From positions 62,001 to 126,000 of the forward strand of contig JBBRMM010000006.1 in NCBI GenBank assembly GCA_038230835.1: 64,000 nt of DNA. The letters are read 5' to 3'. This DNA is from DASUHT01 sp038230835 (GTDB lineage Bacteria > Actinomycetota > Thermoleophilia > Gaiellales > JAICJC01). The notes under the pieces are model-generated. The model was not told the origin of the DNA. It searched no databases and saw only the letters and a program-made list of their open reading frames with translations. Below, piece by piece: positions 44,486-52,802 of the stretch. The first letter of the stretch is position 1. Each line of letters begins with the position of its first letter. The position numbers were made by a program, and so were the translations under genes.

Positions 44486-44650
44486 TCCGGGGGCGGCACT
44501 CGACGGCACGGCGCGGCACGAAAACCCTGCACACGAGCCGAAACGCTCTACCGCGGGTGCCGTACTGTACCTCGGAAAGCCACCCAGTGTGTACGCGCGG
44601 TGTACGACGGCAGCTCGCGGCCTCACTCCCCCGTCGATCGTGCGTGGGGA

Positions 44651-44890
44651 CTAGCCGGAGTGGTGATGCGGAACGATCGCGTCCGCGGCGGCGGGCCGCA
44701 GGATCGCCCAAGGAACGTCGAAGACGTCGAGTGTGTACCCCTCGTCATCGACAATCTCGACGGCGGCGCCCGCATCACCGTACGTGTCCACGATGGTGGC
44801 GACAGTGCCGGCCGACCAATGCCGCTCGGCTTCAAAGTCCTCGGCCAAGGAAACGGAGGACGACACGGGAAGATGGGTCATCGTGGGCAT
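44651..44890 (-). CDS. DUF4926-like small protein
   Basis: 79 aa. The core AGTVATIVDTYGDAGAAVEI followed by VDDEGYTLDVFDVPWAILRP fits the DUF4926 pattern (a short SH3-like barrel). Such genes commonly stand beside DUF6883 genes, as here: the next gene upstream ends 9 bases before it. The pair looks like a small accessory, possibly toxin-immunity-type module; function unproven. Confidence 0.6.
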   Translation of the reverse strand: MPTMTHLPVSSSVSLAEDFEAERHWSAGTVATIVDTYGDAGAAVEIVDDEGYTLDVFDVPWAILRPAAADAIVPHHHSG

Positions 44891-44899
44891 ATCGGCATC

Positions 44900-45262
44900 C
44901 TACCGCCTCCTCTTTATGTACGCCGACACCAGGAATGGGCCTTCGGCGGTCATCTTCCACGCCGTGGTCACGGGGGCCTGCTTGCCGTTCTTGCCGGTTA
45001 TCTGGATGACCACCTCGTATTTGTCCTCTCCGGTGATCGTCGTCCCTTTCGGAGTTGCGTAGGTCGTGACGACGCCACGCCGGATTTCCGCCGCCAGGTG
45101 CTCCCAGTCGTCGCGTTCCAAGCCGAGGTCGGACCGAAACCTGCGAGCCTTGAACCGCCCCACGCCGATGTGCTCGTCGTTGAGCGCGTAGTCGCGGAGC
45201 TTCGGCGGATCGATGATGGCCCGATCGGCCCCGGGGAGCGGCGTTGGTGAAACGGACGACAC
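44900..45262 (-). CDS. DUF6883-domain protein
   Basis: 120 aa from GTG 45262. LPGADRAIIDPPKLRDYALN followed by GRFKARRFRSDLGLERDDWE is the DUF6883 signature (ADxAxIDxxKLxxYxLxxxHxxGRxKAxxF), then a KYEVVIQITGKNGKQ strand and a C-terminal VTTAWKMTAEGPFLVSAY. DUF6883 also occurs as the C-terminal module of polymorphic toxins, where it may be an RNase-like toxin or its relative; as a stand-alone protein its role is unclear. Operon with the DUF4926 gene downstream. Confidence 0.65.
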   Translation of the reverse strand: MSSVSPTPLPGADRAIIDPPKLRDYALNDEHIGVGRFKARRFRSDLGLERDDWEHLAAEIRRGVVTTYATPKGTTITGEDKYEVVIQITGKNGKQAPVTTAWKMTAEGPFLVSAYIKRRR

Positions 45263-45499
45263 AGTCCGCCAGCGTACCGTTGAAGAGGCGACCGCGGGGG
45301 ATTCCGACTGAGCCGCCATCGGCGCTCGGGGACGCCGAGAGGATCGCGAAAACCTCGCAACTACCGCGAATCGGGGATGCACGCGGCGGTGGGAATCGGT
45401 AAGGTCGCTTCGCTGCCCGAGGTTCAGGGCAGACGCCAGGCCGCCCGCCTCACCCCGATAAGAGTTCGGCAGGCGGCCCGACAATGGGAGGTTTACGCC

Positions 45500-45787
45500 A
45501 TGAGCGTGCCAACTCCTGCGGTTGCGACGAACGCCGCCGCTCAACGCACCAGCCAAGCCGAGGCGGCGCGAAGGTGCGCCGAGCAGTGGCTGCACGCCGC
45601 TGACAAGGCGACCGAGCGAGCGAGAGAACTCCTTGCCGACGCCGAACCCGCGGCGGACGAGTGGGCGTGGGCTGCGATCGTGAATATGCGGTTCGAGTCG
45701 TCGCGCGAGGTCGACTTGGCAAGCTGCGGGATCACTGGCGCGATGCGGCACCTCTTCGCCGCGATGCCCGGGGAGGCTCGATCATGA
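45500..45787 (+). CDS. Hypothetical helical protein (95 aa)
   Basis: 95 aa from ATG 45500 with a GGGAGG site 8 bases before. Mostly helical and alanine-rich (QAEAARRCAEQWLHAADKAT, ERARELLADAEPAADEWAWA); no recognised family. Its stop overlaps the next start in ATGA, so the two small genes form an operon. The 237 bases upstream hold no other gene. Confidence 0.55.
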   Translation: MSVPTPAVATNAAAQRTSQAEAARRCAEQWLHAADKATERARELLADAEPAADEWAWAAIVNMRFESSREVDLASCGITGAMRHLFAAMPGEARS

Positions 45788-46002
45788 GCCATCAGACCGA
45801 GAGTGAGTACGCGGCGGGGGAGATCGACCAGATCGCCGCCGAACTCGAGCGGCTCGCCGGCTATCTGGCCCGTATAGGCGGTGTGGATGACGAGCGGGTA
45901 ATCCCGCCCAGTGAAGAACTCCCACCGGGCGTCTTGGACGCACTGCAGCAGGCCGCTAAGTTGCTTCGAGCCGCGGAATCTGCCTGTGTGCAATGCACCT
46001 GA
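45784..46002 (+). CDS. Hypothetical helical protein (72 aa)
   Basis: 72 aa, overlapping the previous gene by ATGA. Acidic N-terminal helix (EIDQIAAELERLAGYLARIG) and a second helix LDALQQAAKLLRAAESACVQ. Not recognised; its size and coupling suggest that it forms a complex with its partner. Confidence 0.55.
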   Translation: MSHQTESEYAAGEIDQIAAELERLAGYLARIGGVDDERVIPPSEELPPGVLDALQQAAKLLRAAESACVQCT

Positions 46003-46075
46003 GGCGCCTCCCAGTCGACCAGTTCGGGTGCCCGAACACAACGAGCAGACCGCGACAGGACATGGAACGCGCCGG

Positions 46076-47077
46076 ATGAGGCGGCTGGTGTGGGTCGCCG
46101 CAGTCTCGGGCGTGCTTTCCTGTGGCTGTATGGGGAGTAACGGCGCGTCTCCGACCGGGCATCCTCAGCAACACCAGCTACCCGCGTCCCCTCGGGCCTA
46201 TGGGACGACGAGTCTGCCTGGCGGGCTGGTCTACGCCGCCGGCAACGGCACCGACATCCGCATCTTCGAGTCCAGTCAGGGAGACGGATCGCAGGCGAGG
46301 CTGCTGGTCGGGCGCGGCCCGGGTCTGGATATGGCGCCGCATGTCTCACCCGACGGCCGCCGGCTCGTGTATCGCCACAACCCCTCCCCCACCAGTGACC
46401 GGTCGGACGTGTTCATCCTCGACCTGGTGACAGGCCGTACTCGCAACGTCACGCGATCCGCCCAGCGCCGAAACTGGGGCGCCTCGTGGTCGCCCGACGG
46501 ACGCTCGATCGTCTTCAACCGCACCGGCGCGTCCGGCCCAGAGCTGTGGCTGATCCGACCCGACGGCAGGCATGCGCACCGGATCGCTGCTGGGTGGGCC
46601 GAGTACCCCAGGTTCTCACCCGACGGAACGACGATCGTCTTCGAATCACGCCGCGACGGAAACTACGAGATCTACACGATTCACCCCGACGGGAGCGGCC
46701 TTCGCCGGCTCACGCACACCACCGCCGATGACAAGGACCCATCCTTCTCACCGAACGGCAGGCTGATCCTCTTCACCAGCGAACGAGACAGCACGAGCCG
46801 CTCCTCGACCGCGGGATCAGGCTTCGAGACGCCGCGTCAGGTGTACCTCATGAACGCGGATGGCTCCCACCAGCACGCCCTCGTCCGCGACCGCGCCTCC
46901 GACGAGTTGCCGACGTTCCTTCCCGACGGCCGCGTGCTCTTCTTCTCGATCCAGCTGCCCGCGGTGCGAGACGCACCGCCCCACTTCCTCGGAGCGTTCG
47001 TGGCCGCCGTCTCTGGGCAGGTGCGACGAACCGCCTGGCCCCGCCAGGAAGTCGAAATCGATTGGCGGCCGCGATGA
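46076..47077 (+). CDS. TolB-like PD40 propeller lipoprotein
   Basis: 333 aa from ATG 46076. Lipoprotein signal RRLVWVAAVSGVLSCGC. PD40 blades: PHVSPDGRRLVYRH, ASWSPDGRSIVFNR, PRFSPDGTTIVFES, PSFSPNGRLILFTS, PTFLPDGRVLFFS, each with the usual Asp/Gly turn. Resembles the propeller of the 42 kb protein but lacks a neighbouring kinase. Probable cell-surface binding protein. Confidence 0.75.
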   Translation: MRRLVWVAAVSGVLSCGCMGSNGASPTGHPQQHQLPASPRAYGTTSLPGGLVYAAGNGTDIRIFESSQGDGSQARLLVGRGPGLDMAPHVSPDGRRLVYRHNPSPTSDRSDVFILDLVTGRTRNVTRSAQRRNWGASWSPDGRSIVFNRTGASGPELWLIRPDGRHAHRIAAGWAEYPRFSPDGTTIVFESRRDGNYEIYTIHPDGSGLRRLTHTTADDKDPSFSPNGRLILFTSERDSTSRSSTAGSGFETPRQVYLMNADGSHQHALVRDRASDELPTFLPDGRVLFFSIQLPAVRDAPPHFLGAFVAAVSGQVRRTAWPRQEVEIDWRPR

Positions 47078-47219
47078 TCCACCGTTCGACGTAACGACCG
47101 CAACTTGGGAGGGCGGCCGGAAGCCTGGTGCTCGTGGCCAACTCCCGGATCAACATCCGACGCAGACTAATCCCGAGTGCCCTCGAAGGCTCTACTATCG
47201 CGGCGTGAAGGGTCAACCC

Positions 47220-47312
47220 TCAAGCCGTTGTCAATCGAACGTCTGGCGCGAGATCGGCTTGGTTGAGCTGTTTGTGATGGAGGCGGCGGGAATCGAACCC
47301 GCCACTTCCCAG
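47220..47312 (-). repeat. tRNA/tmRNA-like 3' end plus flank, inverted-repeat copy A
   Basis: On the minus strand: T arm GGCGGG-TTCGATT-CCCGCC, acceptor strand GCCTCC and A, typical of a tRNA or tmRNA 3' end, then a 54-base flank. The 79 bases 47220-47298 align without gaps (about 80% identity by eye) to the plus strand at 51518-51596. No 5' half is visible. The rest of the 47078-47602 gap shows no gene. Confidence 0.6.
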
Positions 47313-47602
47313 TCAGGCACTGGCTTGACGGGGTGAAGCGGCGATCTGAGTCGATAGTCACGGTTTCGTTCCTTTCCGTGACTGAGTAGCGGGGTCGGCG
47401 GCGCACTGGGCCAGAACGAGACTCGATCGACTCGGGCTTGATGCGGTCCCGAGATAGTGTGCGTGCGGGTGCATTCCCCGTCCGGGCCGAAACGGCGCGA
47501 GGCCGTCCTGGCTGAGTCTCCCGAGAGACTCGTTTACCGGCGGTTTCCTGTGCGTTTGCGATCATCGTGGCCTCGTGCCCTGCGGGATGTGTGGGATGAT
47601 CG

Positions 47603-48487
47603 ATGACCGTGATCGAGTTTCGTCATCTCACCAAGCGATTCGGGGACATTGTGGCGGTCGACGATCTGACGGCGGACGTTCGTCCGGGAGTTATCACTGG
47701 CTTCTTGGGCCCAAACGGCGCTGGTAAGACGACCACGCTTCGGATGTTGCTCGGGCTGATCGCTCCGACGTCGGGTACCGTCACGATCAGCGGCCATCCC
47801 TATCATGCACTTGGCGACCCGATTCGCCAGGTGGGAGCGGCTCTGGAGGCGTCGGGGTTTCATCCGTCGCGGTCCGCGCGCGATCACCTGCGCTGGATGA
47901 GTGTCGCCGCGGGACTGCCGTTTGCCGCGGCGGATCAGGTGCTTGACGCGGTCGGCTTGCATGACGCCGCGAGGCGGCCGGTTGGCCAGTTCTCGCTCGG
48001 TATGCGGCAGCGTCTCGAACTCGCCTCGGCCATGCTGGGTGATCCGCCGGTGGTCGTTCTCGACGAGCCCGCGAACGGGCTCGATCCGCAGGGCATCCGC
48101 TGGCTGCGCGGCTACCTTCGCCAGCTGGCCGGCGCCGGGCGGACGGTGCTCGTGTCAAGCCACGTGCTGGCGGAGGTGGAACAGGTCGCCGACGATGTGC
48201 TGATCCTCGCGCACGGTCGCCTCGTCCGCTCGGGCGGTGTCGCCGAGCTGCGAGCAGGTACAACCGTCACGGTGGCCGTCAGCCCGGATGCGCCGCGGCT
48301 CCACGCCGTGCTCGAGCATGCCGGCCATAGCGTGAGCGCCGGAGAGGATGGCGAGCTGCGCGTGGCTACATCACCCGAGGTGGTCGGCGAGGCTGCGGCC
48401 GCCCACGGCATTGTGCTTCACCGGCTGCAGCAAAGCGGCGGATTGGAAGAGGCATTCTTGCGGCTGACCGAGGAGGCCGCACCGTGA
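47603..48487 (+). CDS. ABC-2 type transporter ATPase
   Basis: 294 aa. Walker A GPNGAGKTTTLRMLLG, signature FSLGMRQRLELASAML (SLG in place of SGG, common in this subfamily), Walker B VVVLDEPANGLDPQGIR, His switch VSSHVLAEVEQ. Bacitracin/multidrug-exporter (CcmA/BcrA-like) type with a C-terminal regulatory region. Overlaps its permease gene by ATGA-like spacing (starts 48484). Confidence 0.9.
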   Translation: MTVIEFRHLTKRFGDIVAVDDLTADVRPGVITGFLGPNGAGKTTTLRMLLGLIAPTSGTVTISGHPYHALGDPIRQVGAALEASGFHPSRSARDHLRWMSVAAGLPFAAADQVLDAVGLHDAARRPVGQFSLGMRQRLELASAMLGDPPVVVLDEPANGLDPQGIRWLRGYLRQLAGAGRTVLVSSHVLAEVEQVADDVLILAHGRLVRSGGVAELRAGTTVTVAVSPDAPRLHAVLEHAGHSVSAGEDGELRVATSPEVVGEAAAAHGIVLHRLQQSGGLEEAFLRLTEEAAP

Positions 48488-49242
48488 CCCGGCTGGTCGC
48501 CTCTGAGCTGGTCAAGCTGCGCACCGTGCGACTGCCGGTCTGGCTACTTGGCGCCGCGTTGGCGCTGGCGGGCCTACTCGTCTTCGTCACGGTGCCGTCC
48601 TCCGACGCGCGCGGCGAAGCGCTGACGTTGCACGACGACGACCTGCTCGCCCGCGTCACCGGCGTCGGGATGGGCGGCGCCGAGGTGCTGATGCTGGTAC
48701 TCGGCGTGCTGTGCTTCACGCAGGAGCTGCGATTTGGCACGGCGACGCCGACGTTTCTAATCTCGCCTGCCCGCGCGCGGGTGGTGGTTGCGAAGCTGTG
48801 CGCGATCGGCGTTACTGGCGCGGCCTTCGGCGTGGTCACCAGCCTGGTCAGCATGTTGACGAGCGCAGCGCTGATCGATGAGCGGGGTGGTGCCACGACA
48901 TGGAATGTCGACGTCCTAAAGGTGCTGATCGGCGCCGTTGCGGCCACGGCGCTGTACGGCGCGCTGGGTGTGGCATTAGGCGCGCTGCTGCACAATCAGA
49001 TCGCCGCCGTAGTGGGCTCGGTGATCTGGCTGCTCGTCGTCGAGCAGTTGTTGATAGCACTCATACCCGCCGTGACGCCGTGGACGCTCGCCGGAACGAC
49101 AGCGGCGCTGGTCCAGCTGGGACGGGCGTCAACCTACGACAATGTGCCGTCGACATGGGCGGGCGGACTCCTGCTCCTCACCTACGTCGCCGCTGCCGCC
49201 GCGTTGGCCGCAGCCGTGACCATCAGGCGTGATTTCAGCTAG
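48484..49242 (+). CDS. ABC-2 type transporter permease
   Basis: 252 aa, six membrane helices. Starts RLVASELVKLRTVRLPVWLL, typical of ABC-2 permeases, then QELRFGTATPTFLISPARAR, the conserved loop after the second helix. Pairs with the ATPase immediately upstream to form an exporter; substrate unknown. The 384 bases after it, up to the tRNA-Sec-like fragment, contain nothing recognisable. Confidence 0.88.
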   Translation: MTRLVASELVKLRTVRLPVWLLGAALALAGLLVFVTVPSSDARGEALTLHDDDLLARVTGVGMGGAEVLMLVLGVLCFTQELRFGTATPTFLISPARARVVVAKLCAIGVTGAAFGVVTSLVSMLTSAALIDERGGATTWNVDVLKVLIGAVAATALYGALGVALGALLHNQIAAVVGSVIWLLVVEQLLIALIPAVTPWTLAGTTAALVQLGRASTYDNVPSTWAGGLLLLTYVAAAAALAAAVTIRRDFS

Positions 49243-49627
49243 CCGGCCGGAACATTAGTCGTCACGCCGATCTTACATTCAGGCCGAACGGACTGCTCGT
49301 CCCCCGGTGTCCACGGCGGGAGTGGACACGGCACGCCTCACCTGGGGCGGCTAGTGTCGGCCGGTTTTGTTACGGCAACGTGCGGCCGCTGCTTGCGGAC
49401 GGCCACGCCCAAGCCGCTCGGCCACCCACAGCCTGCGCGATGCCTGGCTGTCACGAGCGCGAGGCGCCTCCGCTGTAAGTCCACCCAACCGAGTGTCCGA
49501 GTGACCATTGAATGACCGTCGTGCACGAAATCAGCGAACTCCGGCGGCCTCAGGCGAACGAACTTCGGGTCCAGCCACTCATCGCTCGTCCCTGTTGCAC
49601 CGCTCAACCACGCGCCCTTCGGCCTAG

Positions 49628-49694
49628 CGGAGCGGCGCAGGAGTCGAACCTACCAACCGATGGGCTACATCGGCCTGCCGGTTCTGAAGACCGC
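49628..49694 (-). other. tRNA-Sec-like 3' fragment (anticodon TCA)
   Basis: On the minus strand: anticodon stem GCGGT/ACCG with loop CTTCAGA (TCA, the selenocysteine anticodon), a long variable arm with stem CCGATG/CATCGG, T arm GTAGG-TTCGACT-CCTGC, 8-base acceptor strand GCCGCTCC and G73. The 5' half (GGAGCGGC and D arm) is missing; upstream is unrelated sequence. The feature runs from anticodon stem to 3' end, so it reads as an attachment-site duplication of selC. Confidence 0.55.
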
Positions 49695-49803
49695 CGAAGT
49701 TTGGTTCTGGAAGGACGATGCGTGTGGTGAGTGACCCTCGGAGTGACCCTTCTGCTTCGACCGCTCACGATCTGCGTCATCGACTGCTCGACGCGGGCCA
49801 CGG

Positions 49804-51168
49804 CTATGAGGCGCTGACGGCTGCGTGGAGGTGCCAGTCTCCCGGCACGCCCTTGAGTTGATGGGTGCCGCGGTCATCGAAGACGAAACCCGACCCGGTG
49901 ACAACGTCTTTCACGGTTTGTGAGACGAGCACCTCCAAGGGTTGTGCGTTGGAGGCGATGCGAGCTCCGATGTTGACCGCGATGCCGCCCGGCTTTCCGT
50001 CGATGATCTCGACTTCGCCCGTGTGTAGACCGGCTCGGATTTCCAGGCCGAGTCGGCGGGTGGTGTTGACCATGGCCTGGGCACAGCGGACGGCGCGCGC
50101 CGGACCGTCGAACGAGGCGTAGAAGCCGTCGCCGGCCGTGTCGAGTTCGGTTCCCCGGTAGCGAGCCAGCAGTCCGCGGACGGCGGCGTGATGGCGCTCG
50201 ACGAGCTGCTTCCATTCCAGGTCCCCGACCCGGGAGGTAGTCTCGGTCGAGCCGACGATGTCGGTGAAGAGCACCGTTGCCAAGACCCGGTTGAACTCCT
50301 CTTCTTGTCGTTGCACGGATGCGACGAAGCCCTCGATTGCCGAGACGAGGGGCTCGGGGTCATCGATCCAGACCACTGGCGCCCAGCCGGGTACGCCGAC
50401 CAGCTCGGCGCTGGGGAGCCGCTCGGCCAAGTACGTCGCCTGCTCGAGGCTCCCCCAGTCGAGCGACCGCGTCTTGTAGAAGACAGCGGTGGGCGCATGA
50501 ACAGCGTGGAGGATGCCCCGAATGTCCGTTTCGTACTACAGACGGTCAAATGCGGCGAAGCTTGTGGGAGTCGCCGAGTAGCGGGCGCTCTTTGCAAACC
50601 AGGCAACGTCAATCGCGTCGGGGCGGTGGGCGCCCTCTCCAATGCCGAACTGAGACACCAAAAACTCGGCCAGGCCCTCCTGTTCTCCCCACGTGGCAGT
50701 CATGTCCGCGACGAAGCGGTCTGATTCCTCCTCATCGACACCCCAGCGGTATCCAGGGACAGGCTTCTCGAGGATATTGCCGTCACTGCACACGGCGATG
50801 GTTCGCTCCGGATGCGTCGCGGCGAAGAACAGGGCAAGCGCGGCTCCGCCCGTTCCCCAGCCGAGTAGCGCCGCGCGTTCCACCCCAGCAGCATCCATTA
50901 CCGCTCGCACATCATCCATCCTGGTCTCGAGATCAGGCGCTCCGATGATCCGATCTGACATGCCGGTGCCCCGCTTGTCGAACTGGAGCACCCGCATGCC
51001 GCGCGACAAGCGGCGCATGAACCGCGCGAACCTCGGATGCTCCCAGGACACCTCAAGATGCGTGATCCAGCCATGGATCACCACCAAGGCGACCGGCGCC
51101 TCCCCGAAATCCTGATAGGCGATCGACGCCCCGTCGGCCGTCGTTGCCCACTGCGTTCTCGGCACCAT
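49804..51168 (-). pseudogene. Alpha/beta-hydrolase-adenylate cyclase fusion interrupted by an in-frame amber codon
   Basis: Start ATG 51168 (MVPRTQWATTADGASIAYQD). The hydrolase half shows VVIHGWITHLEVSWEHPRFA, QFDKRGTGMSDR and the altered nucleophile elbow LLGWGTGGA (Gly where Ser is expected). At codon 211 (50536-50538) a TAG interrupts the frame (DRL-stop-YETDIRGILHAV). Homology then continues in the same frame through a class III cyclase (TVLFTDIVGSTETTSRVG, ELDTAGDGFYASFDG, AGLHTGEVEI). No frameshift. A TGG-to-TAG change fits. Either a pseudogene or two separate products. Confidence 0.75.
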
Positions 51169-51330
51169 GTTGGTCGCATCCTCAACCGCCCAGACGGGAA
51201 ATGCAACCCGCTCATCCTCGCGGTTGCGGTGGACGAGGCTCCAAGAGACTAGCTCGCACCGTGTATTTGCGATCGAGGTGTGAAGGGCCAACCTCTCGGT
51301 TCCGCGACCCGCTCGCATCGGGGATATGCA

Positions 51331-51357
51331 ACCGGGTTCGAATCCCGGGCATTTCCA
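51331..51357 (+). other. tRNA T-arm/acceptor fragment
   Basis: CCGGG-TTCGAAT-CCCGG T arm followed by GCATTTCCA, as at a tRNA 3' end. The CCCG-CTCGCAT-CGGG stem-loop at about 51308-51322 could be its anticodon arm (CGC), but the variable region fits badly and no 5' acceptor strand is found. Likely a relic. Confidence 0.4.
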
Positions 51358-51377
51358 CTCACCTGATACATTCGCCA

Positions 51378-51451
51378 CACTCCGTAGCTCAGAGGAGGGG
51401 ACGCTGGGCTTCGAACCCAGGTCACGGCAGGTTCGAATCCGGCCGGGGGGT
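51378..51451 (+). tRNA. Degenerate tRNA-Arg(TCG), probable pseudo-tRNA
   Basis: A 74-base stretch folds as a tRNA: acceptor CACTCCG/CGGGGGG (one mismatch, one wobble), TA, D stem GCTC with weak partner, anticodon arm CTGGG-CTTCGAA-CCCAG (TCG), variable GTCAC, T arm GCAGG-TTCGAAT-CCGGC (one mismatch). No CCA is encoded; T is at position 73. Mismatches in three stems suggest decay or a phage/element-borne variant. Confidence 0.45.
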
Positions 51452-51517
51452 CTCACGGGGAGGCAACGGCCACCGGCGAGCCCAACGCGCCGTAAACCCG
51501 CCGCCTCGGCTTTGGCT

Positions 51518-51596
51518 GTTCAACTCCCTCCGTCCCCGTCACAAACGGCTCAACCAAGTCAATCTTGCGCCCGAGATTCGATCGGCACCGGCTTGA
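51518..51596 (+). repeat. tRNA/tmRNA-like 3' end plus flank, inverted-repeat copy B
   Basis: 79 bases matching the minus strand of 47220-47298 without gaps, about 16 differences by eye. The tRNA-like part is more decayed here (GTTCAACTCCCTCC), while the flank is well kept (CTCAACCAAG, then GCGCC and TTCGAT blocks). Opposite orientation to copy A, 4.2 kb apart. Confidence 0.6.
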
Positions 51597-51785
51597 TCCC
51601 CCAACACCAGAGCAAGCTCTACCAGAACACGCGCCTCGACTGGCTCCTCAGCTTCCTCGGACTACCCGTCCGCCGCGTCAACCCGCAGGTCGCCCGAAGC
51701 GAAGCGGCAGCCGCGAAGTAGTCGAATGCGCATCTCGGGGAACCGCATTGACGATCCGCGCATCGCCGCGCCGCGCGCGAGCCGG

Positions 51786-52060
51786 CTAGTGCTCGAGGAA
51801 GTCTCGGATCAACAGCACGGAACTCCTCGCTGCCTACAAAGCCGATCGTATCGTCGAACCGGCAGCGGCGAAACGCGGCTCGAGTGACTCTGATCGGCCC
51901 CCGCACGGGACGATCCGGCAAGTCCCAGATGACGGCCTCCGCCGGCCCGACCAGCTCGCAGTCTTCAAGCACGACATCCTCGTCGGCGATCAGCAAAACC
52001 GCCGGCCCGACGATCTCGCAATCCTCGAACCTACGCGCGTCGATCTCGGCGCCCTTCGCC
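51786..52060 (-). pseudogene. Small conserved protein, start lost and frameshifted
   Basis: In one frame: RRFEDCEIVGPAVLLIADED, VVLEDCELVGPAEAVIWDLP, then RAAFRRCRFDDTIGFVGSEE. One extra base near 51810-51815 then shifts the frame; the other frame supplies a natural end (VLLIRDFLEH and stop TAG at 51786-51788). A stop precedes the homologous region at the 5' side and no ATG or GTG lies before LIADED. Short repeated (F/L)EDCE(I/L)VGPA units suggest a beta-helical fold. Family not known. Confidence 0.5.
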
Positions 52061-52310
52061 TCATTCGCGATCTCTTGACGGGGCGAGGGTCACGATGGCT
52101 CAAACGGAGTCAGGAGATGATCGTCGTGAAGGGACGGAGGCGAATCCCGTTCACCCATTGCGCCAAGTGCGCTGGACCGTCACCCGGACTCCTTTCCGAA
52201 ACCGGCACTCACAGGAGCGGAAGGTCGAGGCCCACCTATTCAGGCTTGTTACCAGCGGCCGATGGATCCACAATGCACGTGTATGCGCCCTGACCGGGTT
52301 TGCCTGCGCC

Positions 52311-52802
52311 TCAGAGTTCGACCCGCCGCGCCAGCGGGGAGATCGCTCGGATCATCGCTCGCTGGGCGCGCGGGCTTGGCGATGCCAGATTGCTCTCTTC
52401 GGGGAACGCGGCGGCGATCGCGGCGAGCCGGAGCGGGTTCCAGTCGGCCAGCCGGCCGGGTCGCCGCACGCGCACCAGGGTGGCGAGGAACTCGTCGCTG
52501 CGGAGCGCCGGTGTGGCCTCGACCAGCAGCTCGACGTGCTCCCCGGTGCGGTTCCAGATCCGGTGCGGCGTGCCCACCGGCACCGTCACCGGCTCGCCGG
52601 CCGCGAGCGGCCCCCGGCGGCGGTCGAAGTCGAGATGGAGATCGCCGGCGCGAAGCTCATGGCGCTCGGACTGGCGCGGGTGGAGGTGCTTGGCGGCGAC
52701 CGGTCCGGTGGGCGCAAAGCGGATGGTGGCCACCACGACGCGGCCGCCGGTGCTGGCGCCTCGGCCTTGCCGTTGGTGCGCGGTTCGGCTGGCAGAAACC
52801 AC
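52311..52802 (-). CDS. Cupin-domain protein
   Basis: About 163 aa if the GTG at 52802 is used; the start is uncertain. Cupin core: AKHLHPRQSERHELRAGDLH (metal-binding His and Glu positions), LAAGEPVTVPVGTPHRIWN, then VELLVEATPALRSDEFLATL. The C-terminal helix region (PLRLAAIAAAFPEESNLASP) matches larger actinobacterial cupins. The N-terminal strand looks shortened compared with relatives, so it may be damaged at the 5' end. Confidence 0.6.
   Translation of the reverse strand: MVSASRTAHQRQGRGASTGGRVVVATIRFAPTGPVAAKHLHPRQSERHELRAGDLHLDFDRRRGPLAAGEPVTVPVGTPHRIWNRTGEHVELLVEATPALRSDEFLATLVRVRRPGRLADWNPLRLAAIAAAFPEESNLASPSPRAQRAMIRAISPLARRVEL

Noticed and set aside
44541..44560. D-arm-like GGTAGAGCG on the minus strand upstream of the tRNA fragment
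   Set aside because: It is 56 bases from the fragment with no matching acceptor strand, so it cannot be the missing 5' half without an unlikely intron.
49628..49694. Functional tRNA-Sec gene
   Set aside because: The 5' acceptor strand and D arm are absent upstream, so the molecule cannot fold; treated as a fragment.
50536..50538. Recoded stop (selenocysteine or pyrrolysine) in the hydrolase-cyclase
   Set aside because: The codon is TAG, not TGA, no SECIS-like stem or pyl genes are seen, and the position is an inter-domain linker where a Trp-to-stop mutation is simpler.
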